This document shows positions 18,589 through 29,768 of a stretch of DNA of 64,000 nucleotides, one piece after another (positions within the stretch are counted from its first letter, which is position 1; each line of letters opens with the position of its first letter). The position numbers were made by a program, and so were the translations under genes. The notes under the pieces were generated by a model that ran no database searches, was not told the DNA's origin, and saw only the letters and a list, made by a program, of their open reading frames with translations. The stretch is from Ectopseudomonas composti (GTDB lineage Bacteria > Pseudomonadota > Gammaproteobacteria > Pseudomonadales > Pseudomonadaceae), in NCBI RefSeq assembly GCF_900115475.1, contig NZ_FOWP01000001.1, forward strand, positions 372,001 through 436,000, read 5' to 3'.

Positions 18589-18598
18589 GGACGCGACC

Positions 18599-19261
18599 AT
18601 GACCGAATGGAGCATCATCTGGGAGGCGCGCGACGCCTTCCTCAGCGGCGCACTCAACACGCTGATCTTGTTCGTCCTGTCGGTGCTGGCAGCCTTCGTC
18701 ATCGGCTGCTTCAGCGTCTACCTGCTGGAGGGCCGCACCTGGCTGTCGACGCTGTTGCGCGGGGCGATCAACCTGATGCGCATGCTGCCCTTCCTGGTGC
18801 TGGCCTACCTGCTCTACTACGGCCTACCGGCACTTGGCATCAAGCCCAGCGCCTGGGGCGCGGGCCTGGTGGCGCTGGCCATCTATCACGCGGCGTACTT
18901 CGCCGAGATCCTGCGCGGTGCGCGCCTGGTGCTGCCCCTCGGCCAGGTCGAGGCGGCCAAGGCGCATGGCTTTCGCCCCGCTCGCCTGTACTGGCGGATC
19001 ATCCTGCCGCAACTGGTGATCCGCACCCGCCCGCTGCTCGGCAATCAGCTGATCTACGCACTCAAGGACACCGCCTTTCTCACCATCATCACCGTGCAGG
19101 AACTGACCGCCGCGGCCAACTCGGTACAGGCCACCTACTTCATCCCCACCGAGGCGTTCATCGTGGTCATCGCCCTGTACTGGATCATCAGCATCTGCCT
19201 GGAACTGGCGCTCAAGTGGGCGAGCCGGTTCGGCGCCAAACGAGGTTTCGAACATGCCTGA
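18599..19261 (+). CDS. Amino-acid ABC transporter permease (HisQ/M type), second subunit
   Basis: 220 residues, about five helices, with the family loop AEILRGARLVLPLGQVEAAKAHGFRPARLYWRIILPQ at about 101-137 contacting the ATPase. It is partner of the preceding permease. Its 3' end overlaps the ATPase gene by eight bases, so the two are translationally coupled. Confidence 0.9.
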   Translation: MTEWSIIWEARDAFLSGALNTLILFVLSVLAAFVIGCFSVYLLEGRTWLSTLLRGAINLMRMLPFLVLAYLLYYGLPALGIKPSAWGAGLVALAIYHAAYFAEILRGARLVLPLGQVEAAKAHGFRPARLYWRIILPQLVIRTRPLLGNQLIYALKDTAFLTIITVQELTAAANSVQATYFIPTEAFIVVIALYWIISICLELALKWASRFGAKRGFEHA

Positions 19262-20012
19262 GGCACCTGCGGTACAGATCGACAATCTTTCCAAGAGCTT
19301 CGACGGCGTCGAGGTACTGCGCGACATCTCGCTGACCGTGAACAAGGGCGAGGTGGTCAGCGTGCTGGGCTCGTCCGGCTCGGGCAAATCCACTCTGCTA
19401 CGCTGCATCAACTGGCTCGAGGAGCCGGATCGCGGCAGCATTCATATCGCCGGCCAGCGCATCGGCGTCGACGCCCAGGGCAAGCGCATGAACAACCGCG
19501 ACCTGGCGGCGATCCGCGCCAGAACCGGTATGGTGTTCCAGAGCTTCAACCTGTGGCCGCACCTGAACGTGCTGCAGAACGTCATGGAAGCACCGATGCA
19601 GGTGAAGAAGATGCGCAAGGACGAGGCCCGCGCCATCGCCCAGACCCTGCTGGACAAGGTCGGCATGCAGGAGAAGGCCGAGGCCTTTCCCTACACCCTC
19701 TCCGGCGGGCAGAAGCAGCGCGTGGCGATTGCCCGCGCCCTGGCCATGAGCCCGGAGGTGATCCTGTTCGACGAACCGACCTCGGCACTCGACCCGGAGC
19801 GGGTCGGCGAAGTGCTGACCGTGATGAAGAACCTTTCCAGCGAGGGCTACACCATGATCGTGGTCACCCACGAAATGGAGTTCGCCCGCGCGGTGTCGGA
19901 TCAGGTGGTGTTCCTGGAGAAGGGCCTGCTGATCGAAAAATCCGCGCCGGAGAAGTTTTTCACCAACCCGGAAACCGAACGCGTGCGTAAGTTTCTCGAA
20001 CTGTCCGCATGA
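19254..20012 (+). CDS. Amino-acid ABC transporter ATP-binding protein (GlnQ/HisP type)
   Basis: 252 residues: Walker A GSSGSGKST at 39-47, Q-loop in MVFQSFNLWPH, signature LSGGQKQR near 149 and Walker B VILFDEPTSALDP, then the switch His in VTHEMEFA. All catalytic motifs are intact. Last gene of the importer 16878-20012, whose layout (binding protein, two permeases, ATPase) is complete. Confidence 0.93.
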   Translation: MPEAPAVQIDNLSKSFDGVEVLRDISLTVNKGEVVSVLGSSGSGKSTLLRCINWLEEPDRGSIHIAGQRIGVDAQGKRMNNRDLAAIRARTGMVFQSFNLWPHLNVLQNVMEAPMQVKKMRKDEARAIAQTLLDKVGMQEKAEAFPYTLSGGQKQRVAIARALAMSPEVILFDEPTSALDPERVGEVLTVMKNLSSEGYTMIVVTHEMEFARAVSDQVVFLEKGLLIEKSAPEKFFTNPETERVRKFLELSA

Positions 20013-20079
20013 ATCCGCGGCCAGCTGTGGAGCGCGGCCTTTCGGCCAAGGCCTTACACTGGCGCCCCAGCCCCAATAG

Positions 20080-20910
<831 letters not shown>

Positions 20911-20952
20911 AGGACGCGCCTCGCAGGGCGGGTCATCGACGCCGAACCCGCC

Positions 20953-21195
20953 CGCAGGGTGCGCCATGCGCACCGCCGTGATCCCGCAGCAACGGATACT
21001 TCTCGGTGCGCACAGCGCACCCTACGACCACAACACCCGTAACAGACTCCCCACCGGCAGTAACCCTGGTAACGCACCGGCCAACACATGCAAAGGTAAC
21101 GGCTGCCTACGCGGATACAGCCCGCAGGGTGCGCCGTGCGCACCGCCGTGATCGCGTAGCAACGGATACCTCTCGGTGCGCGCGGCGCACCCTAC
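20953..21195. repeat. Tandem 73-bp repeat modules built from facing GTAGGGTGCGC copies
   Basis: Two near-identical modules, 20953-21025 and 21123-21195, each begin CGCAGGGTGCGCC, contain CAACGGATAC and CTCGGTGCGC in the middle, and end CGCACCCTAC. They differ at only a handful of positions. The 97 bp between them are unrelated. The second module runs into the stop codon (TAG, 21192-21194) of the TSUP gene on the other strand. No gene is seen in this 281-bp gap. Confidence 0.85.
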
Positions 21196-21902
21196 CAGAT
21201 CGCCTTCAGCAGGCTGCCCAGCGACAACAGCACCAGCAGCCCACCGACCAGCACCCGCAGCGGCAAGGGTTGCCAGCGTGGATGCAGCCACTGGCCGAGC
21301 AGGTTACCGGCCAACGCCGGCAATGCCAGCTCCAGCGCCAGTCGCCATTGTTCTCCGCTCAGCACACCCGCGACGCCTAACCCGATCAGCGCAGCGCCAC
21401 TGCTGGCGAGGAAGAACAGCACCGCTGTGCCGCGTAACTGGCGCGCGTCCAAACCGCTGCGCAACAGGTAGATCATCAAGGGCGGGCCGCCGGCCGAAGC
21501 CATGGTAGTCGCCAGCCCTGATGCCAGCCCAGCCAACCAAGCCATGCCCTGGCTCACCGGCGTGGCCACGGACGGCCGCCATAACACCAGCACGCCCCCG
21601 CTCAAACACAGCACAGCCACCAGCGGCGCCATGATGTGAGCAGGCAGCCACTGCAGCAGCCAGGCGCCCAGCGGCACCGCCAGCAGCATGCCCATCAACA
21701 GGCGTCCCAGCACGCGCCCATGAACGGCGCGCATCGCCGCCGGCCACAGCGTCACGCTGCAGGCCACGTCGAGAATCAGCGCCACCGGCACTGCCTCGGC
21801 TGGAGGCAGTCGCAGCATCAGTCCGAGCGCCATCAGCATGGCAAAACCGAAGCCGCTGTAGCCGCGCACCAGGCCGGCGGCGAAGGCGATAAAGATGAAC
21901 AT
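21192..21902 (-). CDS. TauE/SafE (TSUP) family membrane permease
   Basis: 236 residues, almost entirely hydrophobic with about seven to eight helices. The family-typical glycine/proline stretches FAAGLVRGYSGFGFA near the N-terminus and GLASGLATTMASAGGPPLMIYLL in the second half repeat the same motif, as expected for this two-fold symmetric family. Members export sulfite, sulfoacetate or other organic anions; substrate unknown here. Start ATG 21902 follows GGAGCG. It is divergent from ureD across 180 bp. The last codons overlap an intergenic repeat, so the C-terminus may have been reset by it. Confidence 0.85.
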   Translation of the reverse strand: MFIFIAFAAGLVRGYSGFGFAMLMALGLMLRLPPAEAVPVALILDVACSVTLWPAAMRAVHGRVLGRLLMGMLLAVPLGAWLLQWLPAHIMAPLVAVLCLSGGVLVLWRPSVATPVSQGMAWLAGLASGLATTMASAGGPPLMIYLLRSGLDARQLRGTAVLFFLASSGAALIGLGVAGVLSGEQWRLALELALPALAGNLLGQWLHPRWQPLPLRVLVGGLLVLLSLGSLLKAIW

Positions 21903-22008
21903 GAGCGCTCCGAGCGAATCGATGCCCGACTCTAGAACTGCCCAGGCGCGGTCAGGCAGAGCCAGATGCAGACTTGTGACTGGCCACGTCTGCAGCTATG
22001 CGCTAATA

Positions 22009-22025
22009 CGCACCGAATTGGTTCA
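22009..22025 (+). promoter_or_regulatory. NtrC-like dyad abutting the ureD sigma-54 promoter
   Basis: CGCACC-GAATT-GGTTCA matches TGCACC-N5-GGTGCA at 10 of 12 positions. Unlike the sites before atzF and ureE, it touches the -24 element, centred near -35. At that place it could block rather than activate, or be fortuitous. Confidence 0.3.
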
Positions 22026-22041
22026 GGGCACGCCTCTTGCT
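22026..22041 (+). promoter_or_regulatory. Sigma-54 promoter of the urease operon
   Basis: GGGCACGCCTCTTGCT matches TGGCACG-N4-TTGCW with a single mismatch at the first base. GG (22027-22028) and GC (22039-22040) are exactly ten bases apart. The predicted transcript starts near 22052, giving a leader of about 30 bases before the ureD ATG at 22083. Confidence 0.7.
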
Positions 22042-22082
22042 TGCCCACTCGGTCAACTATCCTGCGGAACCGCTGCCTCAAT

Positions 22083-22919
22083 ATGAATCTGCCTGCTGCC
22101 CTGTTCACGCCAAGCTGGCCTGCCGAGCTGGAGCTGGCCTACGCGCGCCACGGCGAACGCACCACGCCGGTGCAGAGGCGTCACCTTGGCCCGCTTAGAG
22201 TGCAGAAACACCTGTACGCAGAAGGGCCGGAAGTCTGCCAGCACATCATCGTTCATCCGCCCGGCGGCATCGCTGGCGGCGACCGTTTGGACATCAGCGC
22301 CCATGCCGGCGAAAACACATGGGTGCAGCTCACCAGCCCAGGTGCAGCCAAATGGTACCGCGCCGCGGGCGTGGCCCATCAGGATCTGCGCCTGCGCGTC
22401 GACGCCGGCGCCACCCTGGAATGGCTACCACAGGAAACCATCATCTATGCCGGCGCCCAGGCCGAACTGCACACGCAGATCGACCTGCATGGCGACGCCC
22501 GCCTGTTCTACTGGGACATCGTCGCCCTCGGCCGCCCCGCTGCTGGCGAGCGCTTTGCCAGCGGCCACTTCCAGGCCGCGCTGGATATCCGCCGTGACGG
22601 CAAACTGCTCTGGCACGAGCGCCAGCGCGTAACCGGTGACGACGGCCTGCTCGACTCGCCCATCGGCCTCGACGGCCAGCCGGTATTCGCCACGCTGCTG
22701 GTCAGCGGCGAGCTGGATGCCGAGCTACTGGAGCGCTGCCGCGAGTTGACCATTGAAGGTGTGCGTGGTGACCTCAGCCAGCTCGCGGGCCTTTTGGTCG
22801 CGCGCTGCCTGGCCAGTGAAGCACTCAAGGCCCGCGCCTGGCTGATCGCCCTCTGGCGCCTGCTGCGCCCGGCGCTGCTGGGGCGTGAGGCGGCGCCCCC
22901 GCGAATCTGGAGTACATGA
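22083..22919 (+). CDS. ureD: Urease accessory protein UreD
   Basis: 278 residues. UreD is the scaffold that docks UreF and UreG on apo-urease and passes nickel to the active site. Family motifs seen: [18 protein letters not shown] (about 58-75), [24 protein letters not shown] and [17 protein letters not shown]. Start ATG 22083 gives the usual [12 protein letters not shown]; the ribosome site is weak. It lies behind a sigma-54 promoter and leads the operon D-A-GNAT-B-C, with a 185-bp gap before ureA that holds a repeat. Confidence 0.95.
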   Translation: MNLPAALFTPSWPAELELAYARHGERTTPVQRRHLGPLRVQKHLYAEGPEVCQHIIVHPPGGIAGGDRLDISAHAGENTWVQLTSPGAAKWYRAAGVAHQDLRLRVDAGATLEWLPQETIIYAGAQAELHTQIDLHGDARLFYWDIVALGRPAAGERFASGHFQAALDIRRDGKLLWHERQRVTGDDGLLDSPIGLDGQPVFATLLVSGELDAELLERCRELTIEGVRGDLSQLAGLLVARCLASEALKARAWLIALWRLLRPALLGREAAPPRIWST

Positions 22920-22932
22920 GCACAACACACAG

Positions 22933-22991
22933 GTAGGAGTTGGCTTACCGGCGATCAGCAGAGGTCTAATCGCCGGCAAGCTGGCCCCTAC
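22933..22991. repeat. Inverted repeat element between ureD and ureA
   Basis: GTAGGAGTTGGCTTACCGGC faces CGCCGGCAAGCTGGCCCCTA plus C: a long imperfect hairpin of the GTAGGAG...CTCCTAC kind frequent in Pseudomonas spacers. It splits ureD from the structural subunit genes and could adjust their relative expression. Confidence 0.75.
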
Positions 22992-23104
22992 GAACTGCAG
23001 TACAGCTACGCCAGAGTGGAACAGCGCACGCCGCGCTCCACCAGGCGACCGAAGCACCATTGCGGACAAGGCAGAGCCTTGCCCGCTCCACGACTGGAGC
23101 CGTC

Positions 23105-23407
23105 ATGGATTTGTCCCCAAGAGAAAAAGACAAGCTGCTGATCTTCACCGCCGGCCTGGTGGCCGAGCGCCGCCTGGCGCGCGGGGTGAAGCTGAACTAC
23201 CCGGAGGCCATGGCCTACATCTCCGCCGCCCTGCTCGAAGGCGCACGCGACGGCCGAACCGTGGCCGAGTTGATGCACTTCGGCACCACCCTACTGGCCC
23301 GCGATCAGGTGATGGAGGGCGTGCCGGAGATGATCCCGGAGATCCAGATCGAAGCCACCTTTCCTGACGGCACCAAACTGGTGACCGTTCACCAGCCGAT
23401 TGCATAA
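23105..23407 (+). CDS. ureA: Urease gamma subunit UreA
   Basis: 100 residues, full length. [20 protein letters not shown] and the [21 protein letters not shown] block are diagnostic. Smallest structural subunit of the (UreABC)3 nickel urease, which splits urea into ammonia and carbamate in the cytoplasm. ATG 23105 follows TGGAG. The acetyltransferase gene begins three bases after its stop. Confidence 0.96.
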   Translation: MDLSPREKDKLLIFTAGLVAERRLARGVKLNYPEAMAYISAALLEGARDGRTVAELMHFGTTLLARDQVMEGVPEMIPEIQIEATFPDGTKLVTVHQPIA

Positions 23408-23410
23408 GCC

Positions 23411-23911
23411 ATGAGCAACGAAATAGCGAATGCCAGCGAAGCCGACCTGCCCGGCATCCTGGCCATCTACAACGACGCGGTGCAACACACCACGGCGATC
23501 TGGAACAAGACCCTGGTGGACCTGGCCAACCGCCGTGCCTGGCTGGCCGAACGCACCGCAGCGGGCTTTCCGGTGCTGGTGGCACGGGACGCGTCCGGTG
23601 AAGTGCTCGGCTACGCCAGCTATGGCACCTGGCGCACCATCGAAGGCTTTCGCCAGACCGTCGAGCACTCGGTCTACGTGCGCGCCGACCAGCGCGGCCA
23701 GGGCCTGGGCCCGGCGCTGATGCAGGCACTGATCGAACACGCCCGCGCCACCAACCTGCACGTCATGGTCGCCGCCATCGAGTCGGAAAACGCCGCCTCC
23801 ATCCGCCTGCACCAGCGCCTTGGTTTCGTCACAACCGGGCAGATGCCCCAGGTCGGCCGCAAGTTCGGCCGCTGGCTGGATCTGACCTTCATGCAACTGA
23901 TTCTGGAGTGA
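23411..23911 (+). CDS. GNAT N-acetyltransferase, phosphinothricin/methionine-sulfoximine type
   Basis: 166 residues, one GNAT domain. The acetyl-CoA loop is [14 protein letters not shown] (about 96-109), and the family pattern [22 protein letters not shown] follows. It matches the PA4866-type enzymes of Pseudomonas, which acetylate L-methionine sulfoximine, methionine sulfone and phosphinothricin and sit at this same place between ureA and ureB. Acetylation would protect glutamine synthetase from these inhibitors; the natural substrate is less clear. Spacing (3 bp after ureA, 7 bp before ureB) shows it is an operon member. Confidence 0.88.
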   Translation: MSNEIANASEADLPGILAIYNDAVQHTTAIWNKTLVDLANRRAWLAERTAAGFPVLVARDASGEVLGYASYGTWRTIEGFRQTVEHSVYVRADQRGQGLGPALMQALIEHARATNLHVMVAAIESENAASIRLHQRLGFVTTGQMPQVGRKFGRWLDLTFMQLILE

Positions 23912-23918
23912 GCACCCC

Positions 23919-24224
23919 ATGATTCCCGGCGAATACCAGATTGCCGACGGCGAGATCGAGCTCAATGCCGGCCGCCGCACCCTGACCCTGTCCGTGGCCA
24001 ACAGCGGTGACCGACCGATCCAGGTCGGCTCGCACTACCACTTCTTCGAAACCAACGACGCCCTGCTGTTCGACCGCGCCGCCGCGCGCGGTATGCGCCT
24101 GAACATCCCCGCTGGTACCGCCGTGCGCTTCGAGCCAGGGCAAAGCCGTGAGGTGGAGCTGGTCGATCTGGCTGGCGCACGTCGGGTGTTCGGTTTCGCC
24201 GGCCGGGTGATGGGCGCTCTATAA
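23919..24224 (+). CDS. ureB: Urease beta subunit UreB
   Basis: 101 residues, complete. [19 protein letters not shown] and the [18 protein letters not shown] motif identify it. The beta-sheet subunit joins UreA and UreC in the urease trimer. It begins seven bases after the acetyltransferase stop. A facing repeat pair separates it from ureC. Confidence 0.96.
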   Translation: MIPGEYQIADGEIELNAGRRTLTLSVANSGDRPIQVGSHYHFFETNDALLFDRAAARGMRLNIPAGTAVRFEPGQSREVELVDLAGARRVFGFAGRVMGAL

Positions 24225-24227
24225 CCC

Positions 24228-24290
24228 GTAGGGTGCGCCGTGCGCACCAGCAACGACACAGATAGCAACGGTGCGCATAGCGCACCCTAC
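24228..24290. repeat. Facing pair of GTAGGGTGCGC-family repeats between ureB and ureC
   Basis: GTAGGGTGCGCCGTGCGCAC at 24228-24247 faces GGTGCGCATAGCGCACC plus CTAC at 24270-24290. A stem-loop here stands inside the urease operon, directly before the ureC ribosome site (GAGGA, 24291-24295). It is notable because subunits B and C are needed in equal amounts. Confidence 0.85.
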
Positions 24291-24301
24291 GAGGACTTCC
24301 A

Positions 24302-26002
<1,701 letters not shown>

Positions 26003-26009
26003 CGCAAGG

Positions 26010-26028
26010 GCCGGGCATAACGCCCGGC
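26010..26028. terminator. Hairpin after ureC
   Basis: GCCGGGC-ATAAC-GCCCGGC, a 7-bp GC-rich stem, in the 39-bp gap between ureC and the convergent hemerythrin-like gene. TCTCGTT follows on the plus side, only a weak T-tract, so it may end transcription from either side with modest efficiency. Confidence 0.55.
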
Positions 26029-26041
26029 TCTCGTTGATCTG

Positions 26042-26485
26042 TCAGGACGCCTGCTTCATCTCATCGTAGGCGCTGAGATAGTCGCCGGCCAATTGCTGCT
26101 TCTCCTTGTCGCGAAGCAGTTTGCCGGCCATCTGGAAGAAGGTACGTTCTTCTTCCTTGAGGTGATGCTCGACCTTCTCCGCCAGCGCCTTGGCTTGCGC
26201 CAGCCAGCTCGGGCTGCTGGGGTCGGTTTCTTCCAGATCCTCGATCATTTCATCCATCTGGTGATGCTCGGCAATCGCGTGGCGCGACAGATCCACGCCT
26301 GCGTCCTGCTGCATCAAGGGGATGTAGAAATGGCGTTCTTCGGCCACTGAATGTACGGCCAGCTCCTGCTTGAGCTGAGAGAACAAGGCGTGGCGCTCGG
26401 AGCTGTCGCCCTGAGTGGCAATCAGCTTCTGCGCCAGCTCGCGCTGGATGTTGTGGCTGATGCGCAAGGCTTCGAAAATCGTCAT
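26042..26485 (-). CDS. Hemerythrin HHE cation-binding domain protein
   Basis: 147 residues, predicted four-helix bundle with two HHE repeats. Candidate iron ligands are H11, H45, E49, H52, H74/H75, E79, H107/H108 and E112. Such proteins bind a diiron centre and are linked to oxygen, nitric oxide or iron-stress handling. No membrane segment or extra domain, so it is probably cytoplasmic. Not obviously co-transcribed with a neighbour: 75 bp separate it from the zinc-finger gene upstream. Confidence 0.85.
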   Translation of the reverse strand: MTIFEALRISHNIQRELAQKLIATQGDSSERHALFSQLKQELAVHSVAEERHFYIPLMQQDAGVDLSRHAIAEHHQMDEMIEDLEETDPSSPSWLAQAKALAEKVEHHLKEEERTFFQMAGKLLRDKEKQQLAGDYLSAYDEMKQAS

Positions 26486-26560
26486 GCAGGCACCTCTTCC
26501 TGAGTCACGGTCGTAGTAGCACTAGACCGTCAGATCATGGATAGGTGCCGTACTGGCTCA

Positions 26561-26827
26561 TCAACGTAGCTGGCTGTCCTTACTCCCCCGACGGTTGTAA
26601 CCCGTGAACGCGGCGTTCTCACGGTCGTGCTCGGCTTGGCAGTTGACGCACAGGCGCACACCGTGAATCGCCTGACGACGAGCCTCGGGAATGACCGCGT
26701 CGCACTCTTCGCAATGACGCAAACTCTCGCCTTTCGGCAACTGGCTACGGGCACGCGCGACGGCGTCTTCGATGCTGCTGTCGATCTGCTCCTGAACCGC
26801 GTCGTCGCTTGCCCAACCACCTGCCAT
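26561..26827 (-). CDS. DksA/TraR-family C4 zinc-finger protein (YbiI-like)
   Basis: 88 residues. The C4 zinc finger is C39-x2-C42-x17-C60-x2-C63, preceded by a short helix and lacking the long coiled-coil of true DksA. This is the size and layout of YbiI/TraR-like proteins, whose role in modulating RNA polymerase is suspected but not shown for this branch. Start ATG 26827 follows GGAGG. Single gene. Confidence 0.85.
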   Translation of the reverse strand: MAGGWASDDAVQEQIDSSIEDAVARARSQLPKGESLRHCEECDAVIPEARRQAIHGVRLCVNCQAEHDRENAAFTGYNRRGSKDSQLR

Positions 26828-26903
26828 GCTCGACCTCCTCGCACTCTCCAGACAGATATGCGCCCGGGCAATGCGAAGTGCAAGTGCTGGTCGTCGAGGA
26901 AGG

Positions 26904-27776
26904 TTATTCGCGAACTTCCATGAACTCCTTGGCCCAGAGAATGTAATCCTCGGGCATGGTGTACTTGTGGGTCAGCTCGGTGGCGTTGAGGTCGCACGGC
27001 TGCGCGCCGCGCTGCTCGCGCAGACAGTCGTAGGTGGCCTTGATCGCAGCGAAGTAGGCGGCATGGCCGTTGACCACGATGCGCACGCCGAGGCGCGCCA
27101 GGCGCTGGTTATCGCGCAGCTCGGGGTTGCCATAGGTGACCAGCATCAGCGGCACCTTGAGGCCTGCGGATATCTGCTCGAGGTGAGCGAAATCCTTGAT
27201 CCCGACCAGGCAGATGCCATCGGCGCCGGCGGCCTCGTAGGCGCGGGTGCGACGAATCACTTCGTCCACCTCCAGAACGCCGGCATGGGTCCGGGCGATG
27301 ATCGCCAGATCCGGATCGACGCGCGCCTCCAGCGCAGCGAGGATCTTGCCGACGCCTTCCTCGATGGAGATCAGGTCGGTGGACTTGCGGCCGAATTGCG
27401 CCGGCAGCAGCGTGTCTTCGATGGTCAGCGCGGCGACGCCGGCGCGTTCCAGCTCGACCACGGTGCGCATCACGTTGAGCGCATTGCCGTAGCCGTGGTC
27501 GGCGTCGGCGATCACCGGCAGGCGCGAGACGCGGCCGATGCGCGCGGCCTGCTCGACGAATTCGCTGAGGGTGATCAGGGCAAAGTCAGGCGCACCGAGC
27601 ACCTGCAGGGAAGCGACGGAGCCACCGAGAATGCCGACCTCGAAGTCGAGATCGGCGGCGATGCGGGCGGACATGGGATCGAAGACCGAAGCCGTGTGAT
27701 AGCAGCGGTCGGAAGCCAGCAGGGCACGAAAGGCACTGCGTAGCTCATGGTGGGATGCACGTTGCAGGATGGGCAT
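26904..27776 (-). CDS. Oxaloacetate decarboxylase, isocitrate lyase/PEP mutase superfamily
   Basis: 290 residues, TIM-barrel. The Mg-binding DADHGYGN motif spans 91-98, followed by [23 protein letters not shown]. The cysteine-containing KKCGH loop of isocitrate lyase is absent, as in the P. aeruginosa PA4872-type enzyme, a biochemically characterised oxaloacetate decarboxylase from the same neighbourhood. It would turn oxaloacetate into pyruvate and CO2. ATG 27776 gives [13 protein letters not shown]; longer frames add unrelated residues. Related 2-methylisocitrate lyases are a less likely alternative. Confidence 0.83.
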   Translation of the reverse strand: MPILQRASHHELRSAFRALLASDRCYHTASVFDPMSARIAADLDFEVGILGGSVASLQVLGAPDFALITLSEFVEQAARIGRVSRLPVIADADHGYGNALNVMRTVVELERAGVAALTIEDTLLPAQFGRKSTDLISIEEGVGKILAALEARVDPDLAIIARTHAGVLEVDEVIRRTRAYEAAGADGICLVGIKDFAHLEQISAGLKVPLMLVTYGNPELRDNQRLARLGVRIVVNGHAAYFAAIKATYDCLREQRGAQPCDLNATELTHKYTMPEDYILWAKEFMEVRE

Positions 27777-27904
27777 GGGGCGTATTCCAAAGTCGGTTGA
27801 ATCGCTTCTTTCTCTTTTTAGTAATGGCGTAGACGTGACGAATGCTAGCGCAAGGCACTTGCTGCCAGCTTTCAAACGGATCGCCGTGCTCGATAACCAG
27901 CAAT

Positions 27905-28906
27905 TTATCGGCCAGCCAGCTCCGCCGGCAGCGCCGGGAAGAATCCGCCGCCCGTCAGCAGGCCGTATGCCATCCAGCCGGCGACCGCCAGATAGAACAG
28001 ACGCGGCGCCCAACTCGCCAGCATCTGTTGGCTCGCGGCCAGCTGCTGCGCTTGCAGCCGGGCGAAACGCAGCAGTGCTTCGCCTGGGCGGCCGGTCGCT
28101 TCACCGGTATTGAGTACGCCGATGAGCATGGCCTTGCCATGAAAGCTCAGCCCATCGAACGCCCGCACAAGTGATTGTCCGGCGGCGACGCGCGGCGCCA
28201 GGTTGGCGAAATCCCGCCGCAACCGCGCATTACTCACGGCATTGCAGGCGCGCGGCAAGGCGTCGAGCACCGGCATCCCGGCCTCCAGCAACAGCCCGAG
28301 GCTGTCGCAGAAATTACGTATATCCGCCCGCCGCTGCAGGCTGCCCAGTACCGGCAGCGCCAGCAGCAGATCGTCGAGTGGCCCTGGCTGGTCGGTCCGA
28401 CGCTGCTGCCAACGCCGCCACAGCGCCCGGACGCCGAACAGCAGTAGCGACAGCCAGAACACCGGCAGCAGCACGGCGGCCAGGTAACCTGCGCCACTCA
28501 GGCTGCCAGCGACTAGGGCAGGCAAGGGTTTGACCGCCAGCGCCAGCAGCAACACACCGGCCGGCAGCAATAGCCGTGACCTCAGCTCTGCCGCGTGACG
28601 CGCCTGTTCCTCGTAACGCTGCGCCAGTTGCTGGTAAATGTGCACCAGTGCACCGGCCTCCTGCGCGGCGCGCACCAAGCCACTTTCCAGTGGCGTGAAC
28701 ACGCCACTCAACTGGCCGGAACTCGCCAGATCGCGCCCGCCATCGACCATCTGCCGCAAGCGCTTAACAGCGGCCTGATGGCGCGTGCCGAGGTCGAGAC
28801 TGGCCAGTGCCCGGTCGATGGGCACACCGGTCCGCTCCATCGCACCAAGGTGAGCGAACAAGCCGGCACGACTGCGCAGATCGAGGGTGAGGTTACGACG
28901 CGACAT
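27905..28906 (-). CDS. Type II secretion F-domain protein (orphan)
   Basis: 333 residues. Two T2SSF repeats (about 12-125 and 190-310): the first reads [22 protein letters not shown], the second [23 protein letters not shown]. Three hydrophobic segments, two after the first repeat and one near the C-terminus. GspF/PilC proteins are the inner-membrane platform of secretion systems and type IV pili. Here no ATPase, pilin or secretin gene is adjacent and the protein is shorter than the usual 400 residues, so its partner machinery is unknown. 128 bp separate it from the oxaloacetate decarboxylase. Confidence 0.82.
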   Translation of the reverse strand: MSRRNLTLDLRSRAGLFAHLGAMERTGVPIDRALASLDLGTRHQAAVKRLRQMVDGGRDLASSGQLSGVFTPLESGLVRAAQEAGALVHIYQQLAQRYEEQARHAAELRSRLLLPAGVLLLALAVKPLPALVAGSLSGAGYLAAVLLPVFWLSLLLFGVRALWRRWQQRRTDQPGPLDDLLLALPVLGSLQRRADIRNFCDSLGLLLEAGMPVLDALPRACNAVSNARLRRDFANLAPRVAAGQSLVRAFDGLSFHGKAMLIGVLNTGEATGRPGEALLRFARLQAQQLAASQQMLASWAPRLFYLAVAGWMAYGLLTGGGFFPALPAELAGR

Positions 28907-28959
28907 GATCGGACTCGGTGGATTGCAGCACTCAGGTTAACCAGTCGCCACGCGAGGCG

Positions 28960-29715
28960 CTACGGCTCCACCGGTGGCATCGGCGCATGCGGCAACCAGC
29001 GCCTGAGAATGGCCGCGAGGCTGCCGTCCTCGTGCATCTGCTGCAACGCGCGCTGCCAGCGCACCACACGCACCACCGAAGTCTGTGGGGAGAAGGCGAT
29101 GTAGTAGGCCGAACGCATGAATGGAACGTGCGCCCTGACATCCTGCGGCTTGAGGTCGACTGCGGCCAACTCACCGGCCAGGGTCAGGTCTTCGGTGGCG
29201 ATCAGATTGACCCGACCGTGCTTGAGCATGGTCATCATCTGCTTGGAGCTGGGTACGCCATAGAGGTTGCTGAAGCCCTTCGCGCTGAGGGTCTCGTAGG
29301 TGTACCACTGCTTGGGCAATGCCAGAGGCCCGCTGGCCGCGGCCTGCTCCAACGTGTCGATGACGAGCTCACGGGACTTGAGCGAGTAGAAGCTGGTGGT
29401 GCCGACCACGATGGGCCCGACCCACTGGAATCGGTTCTCACGCTCGGGGGTACGCACAGTGAAAAACAGTGCGATATCTTCCTCCTGCTGAGCCAGGTGC
29501 AGCGCTCGTGTCCAGGGCATCAGCTCGATCTGTCCACTATCGCCGGTGCGCGCCTGCAGGGCCCTGACCACCTCGACGGAAAGGCCGCGGGGCTCGCCAT
29601 CGCGCATGAAACTCATCGGTGGCGCATCCTCGGTGAGCAGACGCAGCTGTGCCTGCGCCGGCACACACAGCGCCACCAGCAAGAAACAGAACCATCGAAT
29701 AACGCGCTTACCCAT
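28960..29715 (-). CDS. Orphan solute-binding protein, family 3-like
   Basis: 251 residues with a signal peptide (RVIRWFCFLLVALCVPAQAQ) and a type-2 periplasmic fold beginning LRLLTEDAPPMSFMRDGEP. ATG 29715 follows GGAGGGGCGG. No permease or ATPase gene is nearby, so it could serve a distant importer or a sensor. It resembles the next gene: both share PKQWY(T/S)YE, NLYGVP, HGRV and WQ-ALQQM segments in the same order, a clear tandem duplication. Confidence 0.8.
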   Translation of the reverse strand: MGKRVIRWFCFLLVALCVPAQAQLRLLTEDAPPMSFMRDGEPRGLSVEVVRALQARTGDSGQIELMPWTRALHLAQQEEDIALFFTVRTPERENRFQWVGPIVVGTTSFYSLKSRELVIDTLEQAAASGPLALPKQWYTYETLSAKGFSNLYGVPSSKQMMTMLKHGRVNLIATEDLTLAGELAAVDLKPQDVRAHVPFMRSAYYIAFSPQTSVVRVVRWQRALQQMHEDGSLAAILRRWLPHAPMPPVEP

Positions 29716-29768
29716 CACCGCCCCTCCCGCTTGCAGCCTAGCAAGCCGAGGAGCACCGTGCAGCCGCT

